The notes under the pieces were generated by a model, which was given only the letters and a program-made list of their open reading frames with translations, did no database searches and had not been told where the DNA came from. From Mycolicibacterium sp. CBMA 234 (GTDB lineage: Bacteria > Actinomycetota > Actinomycetes > Mycobacteriales > Mycobacteriaceae), in assembly GCF_009729415.1 (NCBI RefSeq), contig NZ_MPKW01000011.1, positions 167,427 to 231,426 on the forward strand: 64,000 nucleotides of DNA, read 5' to 3'. The position numbers and the translations under genes were made by a program. Shown here in pieces: positions 10,711-19,911 of this stretch (positions within the stretch are counted from its first letter, which is position 1; the number at the start of each line of letters is the position of its first letter).

Positions 10711-11463
10711 TTACCGCCGGAACAACTTATTACCCAGCCAGACGATCGGGTCGTACTTGCGGTCGGCGACGCGCTCCTTCATCGGAATCAACGCGTTGTC
10801 GGTGATCTTGATGTGCTCGGGGCACACCTCGGTGCAGCACTTGGTGATGTTGCAGTAGCCCAGGCCGAACTCGTCCTGCGCCATGTCCTTGCGGTCCAAG
10901 GTGTCGAGCGGGTGCATGTCCAGCTCGGCCACGCGCATCAGGAACCGCGGCCCGGCGAACGCCTGCTTGTTCTCCTCGTGGTCGCGGACCACGTGGCAGG
11001 TGTTCTGGCACAGGAAGCATTCGATGCACTTGCGGAACTCCTGCGACCGCTCGACATCCTCCTGCTGCATCCGGTACTCGCCGGGCTTGAGGTCCTTCGG
11101 CGGCGCGAAAGACGGGATTTGGCGAGCCTTTTCGTAGTTGAACGACACGTCGGTCACCAGGTCGCGCATGATCGGGAAGGCCCGCAGCGGGGTGACGGTC
11201 ACGGTCTCGGCCGGATCGAACGTCGACATCCGGGTCATGCACATCAGCCGCGGGCGGCCGTTGACCTCCGCCGAACACGACCCGCACTTGCCGGCCTTGC
11301 AGTTCCACCGGACTGCCAGGTCGGGCGCCTGCGTGGCCTGGATGCGGTGGATGATGTCCAGCACCACCTCACCCTCGTTGACCTCGACCTTGAAGTCGTC
11401 GAGCCCGCCGCCGGTGTCGTCCCCGCGCCAGACCCGCATATTGGCTTGGTAGCTCGTGCTCAT
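10711..11463 (-). CDS. sdhB: Succinate dehydrogenase/fumarate reductase iron-sulfur subunit
   Basis: 250 residues from ATG 11463, which overlaps the sdhA stop (ATGA). Iron-sulfur ligands are all visible: the [2Fe-2S] motif CKAGKCGSCSAEV...C, the CIECFLCQNTCH cluster, and CCTEVCPEHI for the third centre. It passes electrons from the flavoprotein to the membrane anchor. Order and sequence correspond to M. tuberculosis Rv0247c, part of the Sdh1-type complex with SdhA and a single large anchor. Same strand and coupled with the next two genes. Confidence 0.95.
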   Translation of the reverse strand: MSTSYQANMRVWRGDDTGGGLDDFKVEVNEGEVVLDIIHRIQATQAPDLAVRWNCKAGKCGSCSAEVNGRPRLMCMTRMSTFDPAETVTVTPLRAFPIMRDLVTDVSFNYEKARQIPSFAPPKDLKPGEYRMQQEDVERSQEFRKCIECFLCQNTCHVVRDHEENKQAFAGPRFLMRVAELDMHPLDTLDRKDMAQDEFGLGYCNITKCCTEVCPEHIKITDNALIPMKERVADRKYDPIVWLGNKLFRR

Positions 11464-13370
11464 CACTTGCTCCGTTCCGGATGGGTGGCCAGCTCGGCGT
11501 CGGTGTAGTACTTCTCCAGTTCTGACAGCTCGAAGCAGCCCTGCAGCTCAGCCGGCATCGGCACCTGGTGTTCCGCCGTCACGATGACGTTCGGGACCAG
11601 CGGGTCACCCCCGCCGGCCCGGCACACCAGCAGGATGTTGCGCCAGTCCGCGCTCATCTCGGGGTGGTCGTCGCGGGTGTGCCCGCCGCGGCTCTCGGTG
11701 CGCGCCAATGCCGCCTGCGCGACGCACTCGCTGACCAGCAGCATGTTGCGCATGTCGATGGCCAGGTGCCAGCCGGGGTTGAACTGCCGGTGGCCCTCGA
11801 CAGTGATGTTGTGCATCCGGTGCTTGAGCTGGTCGAGCTTCAACAGCGCCTGCTCGATTTCTTCCTTGGTCCGGATGATGCCGACCAGGTCGTTCATCGA
11901 CTGCTGCAGCTCGGTGTGCAGGGTGTATGGGTTTTCGGCTCCGACGTGCTCGTCGAACGGTGATAGCGCCTCGCGTGCCGCCGTGGTCAGCGCGCTGTCG
12001 GAGACCGCGGGACGCTCCGGCAACGACTTGACGTACTGCGCCGCACCGAGACCGGCCCGTCGGCCGAACACCAGCAGGTCGCTCAGAGAGTTCCCGCCGA
12101 GCCGGTTCGAGCCGTGCATACCGCCGGAGCACTCACCGGCGGCGAACAGGCCGGGCGTCCGGGCGGCGCCGGTGTCGGGGTCCACCTCGATGCCACCCAT
12201 GACGTAGTGGCAGGTCGGGCCGACCTCCATCTCGTCCTTGGTGATGTCGACCTCGGCCAGCTCCATGAACTGGTGGTACATCGACGGCAGGCGCTTCTTG
12301 ATCTCCTCGGTCGGGATCCGCGAGGCGATGTCCAGGTACACGCCGCCGTGCGGGGTGCCACGGCCGGCCTTGACCTCGGAGTTGATGGCGCGGGCCACCT
12401 CGTCGCGTGGCAGCAGGTCAGGGGTGCGCCGGGCCGAGTCGTTGTCCTTGAGCCACTGGTCGGCCTCTTCCTCGGTTTCGGCGTACTGGCCTTTGAACAC
12501 CGACGGGATGTAGTCGAACATGAAGCGCTTGCCCTCGGAGTTCTTGAGCACTCCGCCGTCGCCGCGTACACCTTCGGTGACCAGGATGCCCTTGACCGAG
12601 GGCGGCCAGACCATGCCGGTCGGGTGGAACTGGATGAACTCCATGTTGATCAGCGTCGCGCCGGCCCGCAGCGCCAGGGCGTGGCCGTCGCCGGTGTACT
12701 CCCAGGAGTTCGACGACACCTTGAACGACTTGCCGATACCGCCGGTGGCCAGCACCACCGCGGGTGCTTCGAACAGCACAAACCGACCGGACTCGCGCCA
12801 GTAGCCGAAGGCGCCGGCGATGCGATCGCCGTCTTTGACCAGTTCGGTGATGGTGCACTCGTGGAACACCTTGATGCGGGCGTCGTAGTCGCCGGTCTGG
12901 GCGAAGTCTTCCTGCTGCAGCGAGACGATCTTCTGCTGCATGGTGCGGATGATCTCCAGGCCGGTGCGGTCACCGACGTGCGCGAGCCGCGGGTAGGTGT
13001 GACCACCGAAGTTGCGCTGGCTGATCCGGCCGTCCTTGGTGCGGTCGAACAGCGCGCCATAGGTCTCCAGCTCCCAGACGCGGTCCGGAGCTTCCCGGGC
13101 GTGCAACTCGGCCATGCGCCAGTTGTTGAGGAACTTGCCACCGCGCATGGTGTCGCCGAAGTGCACCTGCCAGCTGTCCTTGGAGTTGGCGTTGCGCATC
13201 GATGCGGCGCAGCCGCCCTCGGCCATGACGGTGTGGGCCTTGCCGAACAACGACTTACACACCACGGCGACTCGCAGGCCCTGTTCCCGGGCCTCGATGA
13301 CCGCACGCAACCCAGCCCCGCCGGCTCCGATTACGACGACGTCGTACTCGTGCCGTTCGAGTTCAGCCAT
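11463..13370 (-). CDS. sdhA: Succinate dehydrogenase flavoprotein subunit
   Basis: 635 residues. N-terminal dinucleotide fold VVIGAGGAGLRAVIEA; HTVMAEGGCAAS contains the region of the covalent FAD-attachment His; EFIQFHPTGM and the HGSNRLGGNSLSD segment mark the active site and FAD domain. It oxidises succinate to fumarate in the TCA cycle and respiratory chain. It matches Rv0248c-type Sdh1 flavoproteins in length and context. Its start is 62 bp from the sdhC stop, and its stop overlaps the sdhB start, in keeping with one operon. Confidence 0.95.
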   Translation of the reverse strand: MAELERHEYDVVVIGAGGAGLRAVIEAREQGLRVAVVCKSLFGKAHTVMAEGGCAASMRNANSKDSWQVHFGDTMRGGKFLNNWRMAELHAREAPDRVWELETYGALFDRTKDGRISQRNFGGHTYPRLAHVGDRTGLEIIRTMQQKIVSLQQEDFAQTGDYDARIKVFHECTITELVKDGDRIAGAFGYWRESGRFVLFEAPAVVLATGGIGKSFKVSSNSWEYTGDGHALALRAGATLINMEFIQFHPTGMVWPPSVKGILVTEGVRGDGGVLKNSEGKRFMFDYIPSVFKGQYAETEEEADQWLKDNDSARRTPDLLPRDEVARAINSEVKAGRGTPHGGVYLDIASRIPTEEIKKRLPSMYHQFMELAEVDITKDEMEVGPTCHYVMGGIEVDPDTGAARTPGLFAAGECSGGMHGSNRLGGNSLSDLLVFGRRAGLGAAQYVKSLPERPAVSDSALTTAAREALSPFDEHVGAENPYTLHTELQQSMNDLVGIIRTKEEIEQALLKLDQLKHRMHNITVEGHRQFNPGWHLAIDMRNMLLVSECVAQAALARTESRGGHTRDDHPEMSADWRNILLVCRAGGGDPLVPNVIVTAEHQVPMPAELQGCFELSELEKYYTDAELATHPERSK

Positions 13371-13432
13371 GAAATAACTCCAAATTGTTGTGAATAGCGT
13401 TGAAAATCAAGAGATTTCGTCGGCGACGAAAC

Positions 13433-14263
13433 TCAGCCGACGAACCGCAGGTCGCTGAACCACCCAGCCGACACGGCCATGACGTAGAAGTCCGTGAGCA
13501 TCAGCGTGCCGAGGGTGATCCAGGCGTACAGCTTGTGCCGGGTGTTGAGCTTGCTGACCTGGGTCCAAATCCAGTACCGCACAGGGTGTTTGGAGAAGTG
13601 CTTGAGCCGGCCGCCGGTGACGTGCCGGCAGGAGTGGCAGGACACGGTGTAGACCCACAGCATGATGACGTTGCCGAGCAGGATCAGGTTGCCGAGTCCG
13701 AAACCGAAACCGCTGGCGGTCTTGTCGGAGTGGAAGGCGATGATCGCGTCGTAGGTGTTGATCACCGAGATGATGCCGGCGATGTAGAAGAAGTACCGGT
13801 GCGTGTTCTGGATGATCAGCGGGAATCGCGTCTCACCGGTGTACTTGGCGTGCGGTTCGGCGACGGCGCAGGCCGTCGGGGACTGCCACACCGTGCGGTA
13901 GTAGGCGCCGCGGTAGTAGTAGCAGGTCAACCGGAACAGCAGCAGGAACGGCAGAGACAGCGCCGCGTACGGCAGCCACCAGGCGTCAGGCAGGAATTGC
14001 GGCCAGAAGTGGCTGGCCTCGGGGGTACAGCCCTGGCTGACGCACGGCGAGTAGAACGGCGTCAGGTAGTGGTACTGGGCTACGTAGTAGTTCTTCTGCT
14101 GGAAGGCCCGCGCCGTCGCGTAGATGACGAACGCGGCGAAACCCAGGTCGATGAGAATCGGGGATTTGAGCCAGTTATCGGTCCGCAGGGTGCGTTGCGG
14201 TATCTGCGCACGCGTGGGGGAGAAGACGCCGGTCCCGGGACGGTTGGCGGCGGGTGCGCTCAC
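13433..14263 (-). CDS. sdhC: Succinate dehydrogenase membrane anchor (single-subunit, five-helix)
   Basis: 276 residues with about five membrane spans (near residues 45-62, 100-132, 155-177, 190-215, 245-268). Several His in or near helices, such as SCHSCRH and the TRHKLYAW loop, could bind haem. A single large anchor instead of SdhC plus SdhD is the Rv0249c type. It anchors SdhAB in the plasma membrane and passes electrons to menaquinone. First of the three sdh subunits; the Rv0250c-like gene lies 96 bp upstream on the same strand. Confidence 0.88.
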   Translation of the reverse strand: MSAPAANRPGTGVFSPTRAQIPQRTLRTDNWLKSPILIDLGFAAFVIYATARAFQQKNYYVAQYHYLTPFYSPCVSQGCTPEASHFWPQFLPDAWWLPYAALSLPFLLLFRLTCYYYRGAYYRTVWQSPTACAVAEPHAKYTGETRFPLIIQNTHRYFFYIAGIISVINTYDAIIAFHSDKTASGFGFGLGNLILLGNVIMLWVYTVSCHSCRHVTGGRLKHFSKHPVRYWIWTQVSKLNTRHKLYAWITLGTLMLTDFYVMAVSAGWFSDLRFVG

Positions 14264-14359
14264 GAAGAAAGCCTCGATTCCGGTTGGGGACAGGGTCTAC
14301 CTATGAAGTTGGGGCCCGTGGCAGGTGGGCACGACGCATGCCGTGCCCACCTCGGGTGA

Positions 14360-14647
14360 TCAGCCGCCGACGCCGCCGTCGCTGACGTCGCGCCAGAAGT
14401 CGCTGGAGTAGTCGTGATCGGGGATCGCGATCTTTTCCGCGGCGTGCTGGTGTTTGATACCGCGGCTGAACTCCAGCTCTTCGGTATCGATGTCGAGTCG
14501 CTCGATGTCGTTGAGCATGCGCTCGGCGTCATTTGCGATGCGACGGGTGGCGGGGGAGTCCCCATACTTTGCGGCCAGCGAGGTCACGCACCGACGCAGA
14601 CTGCCGATCAACTCGTGCAATTCGGTGAGCTCAGTAGTGGTGGACAT
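14360..14647 (-). CDS. Rv0250c-like conserved hypothetical protein
   Basis: 95 residues, soluble, predicted helical, with LHELIGSLRRCVTSLAAKYGD then a heptad-like NDAERMLNDIERLDIDTEEL. It corresponds in position and size to Rv0250c, which precedes the sdh1 genes in M. tuberculosis. RBS: the minus strand reads AGGAGGTCGCCAG before ATG. It is the first gene of the sdh cluster, with its promoter probably in 14648-14783, shared with the divergent PEP-mutase-like gene. Function unknown; conserved position suggests an Sdh assembly or regulatory role, which is inference. Confidence 0.8.
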   Translation of the reverse strand: MSTTTELTELHELIGSLRRCVTSLAAKYGDSPATRRIANDAERMLNDIERLDIDTEELEFSRGIKHQHAAEKIAIPDHDYSSDFWRDVSDGGVGG

Positions 14648-14783
14648 CTGGCGACCTCCTTGGGCTTAAAAGGGTGTCATGGATCACAGTACGACACCGG
14701 ATGGTAGTCAGATCTGGAGATGAAAGTGAGACAGGTCACGTTTGTCGTCACAGTGTCGGCCTGTTTGTCGGTACCGTGTCGGC

Positions 14784-15542
14784 ATGTCCGATGCGGTTCT
14801 GGCGCAACGCGCCGAAGCACTGTTAGCGCTGCACCAGCCGGGAAATCCCGTCGTCCTGCCGACGGTTTGGGACGCCTGGTCGGCGACGTTGGCGGTGTCC
14901 GCAGGGTTCGCGGCGCTGACCGTCGGCAGCCACCCGGTGGCCGATTCGGTGGGCAAGCCTGACGGCGAGGGCATGTCGTTCGATGACCTGACGACGCGCG
15001 TCGCCCAGATCACCTCGGCGGTGCAGGTGCCGGTGTCGGTCGACATCGAGTCCGGCTACGGCGAGGCTCCGGAACGCATCATCTCTGGCCTGCTTGCGGC
15101 CGGCGCGGTGGGGCTGAACATCGAAGACACCGTGCACAAGGACGGCGGCCGAATCCGGGAACCCCAGGAACATGCCGACCTGGTCGGCGAATTGCGCAGG
15201 GCGGCAGACGCTTCCGGCGTCCACGTGGTGATCAATGCGCGCACCGACCTGTTCCTGCGCCAGATCGGTGATGAAGCCGACCGGTTCGAGCGCGCTGTTG
15301 CTCGCTTGGCGCTGTGTGCGCAGGCCGGAGCGGACTGCCTGTACCCGGTCGGCCGTCACGATGACGACACGTTGCGCCGCCTGGCAGCGGAACTTCCGTT
15401 GCCGATCAACGCCATTGCCATCCCTGAGTCGGACGATCCCGCATCGTTCGGCCCGTTGGGCGTCGGGCGTATCAGCTTCGGACCGTTCCTCCAGCGTGCG
15501 TTGGCTGTTCGGGCCGAGGATATTCTGGCGCGATGGCAGTGA
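14784..15542 (+). CDS. Isocitrate lyase / PEP mutase superfamily enzyme
   Basis: 252 residues from ATG 14784; the in-frame ATG at 14742 would add 14 unrelated residues. The family layout is clear: LPTVWDAWSATLAVSAGFAALTVGS, VSVDIESGYGE (metal-binding Asp), GLNIEDT, and VINARTDLFL. The nucleophilic Cys-containing KKCGH loop of isocitrate lyase is absent, as in oxaloacetate/PEP-mutase-like members, so C-C lyase activity on another 2-oxo acid or a phosphonate reaction is possible. Similar to M. tuberculosis Rv1998c. The stop overlaps the next gene by 10 bp. Confidence 0.85.
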   Translation: MSDAVLAQRAEALLALHQPGNPVVLPTVWDAWSATLAVSAGFAALTVGSHPVADSVGKPDGEGMSFDDLTTRVAQITSAVQVPVSVDIESGYGEAPERIISGLLAAGAVGLNIEDTVHKDGGRIREPQEHADLVGELRRAADASGVHVVINARTDLFLRQIGDEADRFERAVARLALCAQAGADCLYPVGRHDDDTLRRLAAELPLPINAIAIPESDDPASFGPLGVGRISFGPFLQRALAVRAEDILARWQ

Positions 15543-15949
15543 GCGAGGACGACGGCGCCCAGGAGAACTACGGATTGTGGTGGGCCGCCGGCATTGCTGC
15601 TGCGGTGTTGCTGATCGTCCTGATCTACCAGGTGATTCAAACTTCTGACGAGTCGGATCAACCGACCGGTCCTGTAGGTGACTCCACGCTGGTGACGACG
15701 CATCCGACGACCACCAAGCGCACGACGACCACGACGACGACCACCACCACGACGACAACGACGCCCACGACGACGTCGGAAACAAGCACGTCGGAGACGT
15801 CGACCACGGACGAGACCACTACGACGACGACGACCGGGACGTACACCCCGTCGAGCACATCGGGTTACGGGACCTACCCGACGACCACCACGACTATCTA
15901 CAACCCGTACGCACCGGGGACCGTCGCGCCGCCGGCCGGCGTCGGCTAA
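15533..15949 (+). CDS. Single-pass membrane protein with long Thr-rich extracellular tail
   Basis: 138 residues: short acidic N-terminus, one membrane span (WWAAGIAAAVLLIVLIYQV, about 17-35), then an extracellular tail with an uninterrupted run of 14 threonines (codons 63-76) and further Thr/Ser-rich sequence ending in PYAPGTVAPPAGVG. Such tails are typical O-mannosylation targets in mycobacteria. It overlaps the upstream enzyme gene by 10 bp, suggesting translational coupling, and ends 16 bp before a palindromic element. Function not recognised. The acg/acc mix in the Thr run argues for selection on protein sequence rather than simple slippage. Confidence 0.65.
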   Translation: MAVSEDDGAQENYGLWWAAGIAAAVLLIVLIYQVIQTSDESDQPTGPVGDSTLVTTHPTTTKRTTTTTTTTTTTTTTPTTTSETSTSETSTTDETTTTTTTGTYTPSSTSGYGTYPTTTTTIYNPYAPGTVAPPAGVG

Positions 15950-15964
15950 ATCCCCGAAATCCCC

Positions 15965-16025
15965 GCCGAAACTGCGTTCCAGCAGGCTGCTACTCGCACT
16001 TTTCCTGCCGGAATGCAGTTTCGGC
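15965..16025. repeat. Palindromic repeat family 2, copy 1
   Basis: About 61 bp. The left arm begins gccgaaactgcgttccagca and continues gg; the right arm mirrors it (20 of 22 positions pair), enclosing ctgctactcgcactttt. Its reverse complement is closely similar to 19912-19970, including the loop sequence aagtgcgagtag, so the two copies are the same element in opposite orientation. Confidence 0.85.
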
Positions 16026-16156
16026 CGGGGTCGCTGCAGGCCTGTGACCTGGGCCACGTGCTTCACGCACCCGTCCTGAGGGCTGTGAGAAGAGCGTGAC
16101 GATCGATTCACACGCGGCAACACAATCCGCAATATCGGCTCCCTACCTTTTGATGC

Positions 16157-18673
16157 ATGGACGCGAAGAACCTTGTGGTTGTAGGCCACGGAATGGTCGG
16201 GCACCGCCTCGTTGAGGCGCTGCGCTCGCGGGATGCCGCGGGCCAATGGCGCATCACGGTGTTGTCCGAAGAAGCAGACGCCGCATATGACCGGGTGGGG
16301 CTCACCGGCTACACCGAGCACTGGGACCGGTCTCGACTGGCGTTGCCGGGCAACGGCTATGAGGGTGACGGGCTCGTCGACCTCGTGCTCGGCGACAAGG
16401 TCGGCGGAATCGACCGCGCTGCCAAGACGGTGGTGACCGAGTCGGGCCGCGGCATCGCGTACGACAAGCTGGTAATGGCCACGGGCTCTTACGCTTTCGT
16501 ACCCCCGGTGCCCGGCTACCAGCTTCCCGGCTGCTACGTCTACCGCACCCTGGACGACCTGGACGGCATCCGCGCCGCGATGACTCGCTCGGCGGAACAC
16601 GGCAACAACACCGGTGTGGTGATCGGTGGTGGTCTACTCGGCCTCGAGGCCGCGAATGCGCTGCGCCAGTTCGGAATGCAGGCACACATCGTGGAGCGGG
16701 CACCCCGTCCGATGAACCAGCAGCTCGACGACGCCGGCGGCGCGCTGCTGGCGCGGATGATCGGCAAGCTGGGCATCTCGATGCACCTGGATGTCGGCAC
16801 CGACGCGATCGAACCGCTCGAAGAGGGCGTGCGGGTGCTGCTGAGTGACGGCAGCTTGATCGACGCCGGCCTGGTGGTCTTCGCTGCCGGTGTGCGGCCG
16901 CGGGACGAGCTGGCCCGCGAGGCCGGACTGGAGCTGGCCGAGCGGGGTGGCGTCCTGACGGACTTGTCCTGTGTGACAAGCGATCCTGATATCTACGCGA
17001 TCGGCGAAGTGGCTGCGGTCGAGGGCCGGTGCTACGGCCTGGTCGGACCCGGCTACACCACCGCCGAGGTGGTCGCCGACAGGCTGCTCGGTGGCGCCGC
17101 GGAATTCCCCGAGGCCGACATGTCGACCAAGCTCAAGCTGCTCGGCGTCGACGTCGCGAGTTTCGGTGACGCCCACGGTGTTACGCCCGACAGTCTGCAG
17201 GTCGTGGTCAACGACCCGGTGAAGCAGACCTATGCCAAACTGGTGCTCTCCGACGATGCGCAAACCCTGTTGGGCGGCGTCCTGGTCGGTGACGCGTCGT
17301 CGTACGGCGTGCTGCGCCCGATGGTCGGCGAGGCGCTGCCCGGTGATCCGCTGGCGCTGATCGCGCCCGCCGGGTCCGGTGACGGGGCAAGCGCTCTCGG
17401 CGTCGGTGCACTGCCGGACGCCGCGCAAATCTGCTCCTGCAACAACGTCACCAAGGGCGACCTGTGTGGCGCGATCGAGGGCGGCTGCTCCGACGTGGCA
17501 GGGCTCAAGGCTTGCACCAAGGCAGGAACCTCATGTGGCTCCTGTGTGCCGCTACTCAAGCAGCTGCTGGAAGCCGAGGGCGTCGAGCAGTCGAAGGCAC
17601 TGTGCGAGCACTTCCCGCAGTCGCGGGCCGAACTCTTCGAAATCATCTCGGCCACCGAGATTCGCAAGTTCTCTGGGTTGATCGAGAAGTTCGGCACCGG
17701 AAAGGGTTGCGACATCTGCAAACCCGCCATCGCCTCGATCTTGGCATCGACCAGCAGCGGTCACATCCTGGATGGCGAGCAGGCCGGGCTGCAGGACTCG
17801 AACGACCACTTCCTGGCCAACATCCAGAAGAACGGCAGCTACTCGGTGGTGCCGCGCGTTCCGGGTGGTGACATCACGCCCGAGCAGTTGATCCTGATCG
17901 GTGAAATCGCCAGGGACTTTGGGCTTTACACGAAGATCACCGGCGGCCAGCGAATCGACATGTTCGGTGCGCGGGTGGACCAGCTGCCCGAAATCTGGCA
18001 GCGCCTGGTCGACGGCGGCATGGAATCCGGTCAGGCGTACGGCAAGTCGCTGCGTACCGTCAAGAGCTGTGTCGGTAGCGACTGGTGCCGCTACGGACAA
18101 CAGGATTCGGTGCAGATGGCCATCGACCTCGAATTGCGTTACCGCGGACTGCGGTCGCCGCACAAGATCAAGATGGGCGTCTCCGGCTGTGCCCGCGAAT
18201 GCGCTGAGGCCCGCGGCAAGGACGTCGGCGTCATCGCCACCGAGACCGGCTGGAACCTGTACGTCGGCGGCAACGGCGGTATGACGCCCGCCCACGCACA
18301 ATTGCTGGCCGGCGATCTCGACGACGAGACCCTGGTCCGTTACATCGACCGGTTCCTGATGTTCTACATCCGCACCGCAGACCGGCTGCAGCGCACCGCG
18401 CCGTGGGTCGACTCGATGGGTCTGGACCACGTTCGCGACGTCGTCTGCAACGACTCCCTCGGCCTGGCAAGCGAATTCGAAGCCGCCATGGAACAGCACG
18501 TCGACGGCTACTCGTGCGAGTGGAAGGGCGTGCTTGACGACCGCGCGAAGCTGTCGCAGTTCGTCTCGTTCGTGAACGCGCCCGATGTCGCCGACCCGAC
18601 CGTCGAATTCACCGAACGCAACGGCCGCAAGGTGCCGATCGGCATGCCCACTGTCCCGCCCGCCAAGAACTGA
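16157..18673 (+). CDS. nirB: Assimilatory nitrite reductase large subunit NirB
   Basis: 838 residues. Domain order: NAD(P)H:rubredoxin-reductase-like FAD/NAD fold (VVVGHGMVGHRLVEA at the N-terminus, VVIGGGLLGLEAANALRQ near 155), a BFD-type [2Fe-2S] domain with CSCNNVTKGDLC and CTKAGTSCGSC (about 422-465), then the ferredoxin-like half-domains and the siroheme-[4Fe-4S] site CVGSDWCRYG...SGCARECAEA (about 640-685). It reduces nitrite to ammonium with siroheme, fed by the chelatase and HemD-like genes downstream. Corresponds to Rv0252. nirD follows by 13 bp. About 200 bp upstream contains the promoter and a palindromic repeat. Confidence 0.96.
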   Translation: MDAKNLVVVGHGMVGHRLVEALRSRDAAGQWRITVLSEEADAAYDRVGLTGYTEHWDRSRLALPGNGYEGDGLVDLVLGDKVGGIDRAAKTVVTESGRGIAYDKLVMATGSYAFVPPVPGYQLPGCYVYRTLDDLDGIRAAMTRSAEHGNNTGVVIGGGLLGLEAANALRQFGMQAHIVERAPRPMNQQLDDAGGALLARMIGKLGISMHLDVGTDAIEPLEEGVRVLLSDGSLIDAGLVVFAAGVRPRDELAREAGLELAERGGVLTDLSCVTSDPDIYAIGEVAAVEGRCYGLVGPGYTTAEVVADRLLGGAAEFPEADMSTKLKLLGVDVASFGDAHGVTPDSLQVVVNDPVKQTYAKLVLSDDAQTLLGGVLVGDASSYGVLRPMVGEALPGDPLALIAPAGSGDGASALGVGALPDAAQICSCNNVTKGDLCGAIEGGCSDVAGLKACTKAGTSCGSCVPLLKQLLEAEGVEQSKALCEHFPQSRAELFEIISATEIRKFSGLIEKFGTGKGCDICKPAIASILASTSSGHILDGEQAGLQDSNDHFLANIQKNGSYSVVPRVPGGDITPEQLILIGEIARDFGLYTKITGGQRIDMFGARVDQLPEIWQRLVDGGMESGQAYGKSLRTVKSCVGSDWCRYGQQDSVQMAIDLELRYRGLRSPHKIKMGVSGCARECAEARGKDVGVIATETGWNLYVGGNGGMTPAHAQLLAGDLDDETLVRYIDRFLMFYIRTADRLQRTAPWVDSMGLDHVRDVVCNDSLGLASEFEAAMEQHVDGYSCEWKGVLDDRAKLSQFVSFVNAPDVADPTVEFTERNGRKVPIGMPTVPPAKN

Positions 18674-18686
18674 CTAGGAGGCCACG

Positions 18687-19076
18687 ATGACTCTCAACGA
18701 CCTTTCCGAAGTTACTCAGTACCAAGACCGTTCGGAGTGGACCGCGGTCTGCTCATACCACCGGCTGGTGCCCGGCCGCGGTGCCGGTGTACTGCTGCCC
18801 GACGGCAGCCAGGCGGCGCTGTTCCGCCTGCACGACGGATCGCTGTACGCGGTCGGCAACATCGACCCGTTCTCCGGCGCAGCGGTGATGTCCCGCGGCC
18901 TCGTCGGTGACCGGTCCGGCCGTGCGTGCGTGCAGAGCCCCATCAAGAAGCAGGCCTTCGCTTTGGATGACGGTGTCTGCCTTGACGATCCCTCGGTGAG
19001 CCTGCCTGTCTACCCGATTCGGGTATGGGCCGGGCTGGTCGAGATCGGCCCCCTGGGCGTCGACGTCGCAGCCTGA
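18687..19076 (+). CDS. nirD: Nitrite reductase small subunit NirD
   Basis: 129 residues with the Rieske-like fold sequence pattern (RHDGSLYAVGNIDPFSGAAV-type segment) but without the Cys/His cluster ligands, as is normal for NirD. An AGGAGG ribosome binding site sits 7 bases before the ATG. It partners NirB in reducing nitrite to ammonium. Corresponds to Rv0253. It is convergent with the membrane protein gene that follows, 7 bp apart. Confidence 0.93.
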   Translation: MTLNDLSEVTQYQDRSEWTAVCSYHRLVPGRGAGVLLPDGSQAALFRLHDGSLYAVGNIDPFSGAAVMSRGLVGDRSGRACVQSPIKKQAFALDDGVCLDDPSVSLPVYPIRVWAGLVEIGPLGVDVAA

Positions 19077-19083
19077 GTGCTCG

Positions 19084-19899
19084 TCAGCGCGCACAGCTGT
19101 TGTCCTCGATGGTCTGCACCACCCAGTACGCCGTGAACTCGGCGATCAGGGCGATCTCCGCGATCAATACCGCGTGATTGAAGCCGTCGAGGGTCTGGTG
19201 CAGCACCACAACGGTCACCAAGGTGCCGGCCATCAGCAGTGAGATCACCTGGTACGCACGGCGATAGCGCGTCCCGCACGGCGGCCCGGCGGCGAACGCG
19301 GAGCTGAAGACCGTCAATACGATGGCGCCGAACATTGCCGCCGCGGCGAGGCCGTGGGCGTTGGCCCGGAACCACTCGGGTGCGAATATCAGCACGACGA
19401 GGCCGATCCCCAGCACCACGCGCTGTAGCCACACCGCAACAGTGCCCCATGTGCTGCGCGTCCGCCCGGCTCCCCGGAACAACAGCCACGACGCAACGCG
19501 AGACGCCGCCAACACCACAGCTACCGTCCACACATTGAACAGCACCGCCGACCCGGTCGCCAGGGCTACGGGATCAACTGTGCCGCAATTTAATACGGGG
19601 CGTGTGGTCGGTACGACGGCAATGACGAAGGTCAGTACCCCGGCCAGGTTCAGCAGGGTGTTCTCGGTGTCGCTGGCGCCTTGATAGACGATGAGCAAGG
19701 CGCCGATGGCGAACAGCGCACCGATGAAGATGGCGTGCGCCGTGGTGAAGTAATACGCGCTGATCGAGGTTTGCCAACAGGTCGCGTGGGCACGCTCGAC
19801 AAGAAGCCCGGCGCCTAGCAGGACGGTCATGACCACCATGCCGCTGCGAAGGTACCGGTAGGTATCCAGCGCTACGTCGTCGTCCAGCCGGTCGGCCAT
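19084..19899 (-). CDS. Polytopic membrane protein, function unknown
   Basis: 271 residues with about seven hydrophobic spans (near 18-36, 52-72, 82-100, 113-133, 158-176, 184-204, 218-262). The N-terminus is cytosolic and acidic. No transporter motif recognised; composition and spacing recall DUF998-like or YhhN-like small membrane proteins, without certainty. A short loop carries Cys-Gly-Thr after span 3 and another Cys in FAAGPPCGTRYRRAY. It lies between nirD and the chelatase gene and is followed upstream by a family 2 repeat. No equivalent in the M. tuberculosis nir region is recalled. Confidence 0.7.
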   Translation of the reverse strand: MADRLDDDVALDTYRYLRSGMVVMTVLLGAGLLVERAHATCWQTSISAYYFTTAHAIFIGALFAIGALLIVYQGASDTENTLLNLAGVLTFVIAVVPTTRPVLNCGTVDPVALATGSAVLFNVWTVAVVLAASRVASWLLFRGAGRTRSTWGTVAVWLQRVVLGIGLVVLIFAPEWFRANAHGLAAAAMFGAIVLTVFSSAFAAGPPCGTRYRRAYQVISLLMAGTLVTVVVLHQTLDGFNHAVLIAEIALIAEFTAYWVVQTIEDNSCAR

Positions 19900-19911
19900 A
19901 CCTCCAGTATG

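Noticed and set aside
12114..13397. 427-residue plus-strand reading frame opposite sdhA
   Set aside because: It is the antisense of a clear flavoprotein gene; high GC keeps the other frames open, and the translation has no family features.
15719..15760. Thr-codon run as an assembly or slippage artefact
   Set aside because: Codons mix acg, acc and aca, and the frame stays open on both sides, so a real Thr-rich tail is more likely.
16080..16156. GlnR or NnaR box before nirB
   Set aside because: gtgac and ttcac half-sites can be found but the spacing does not fit a convincing box.
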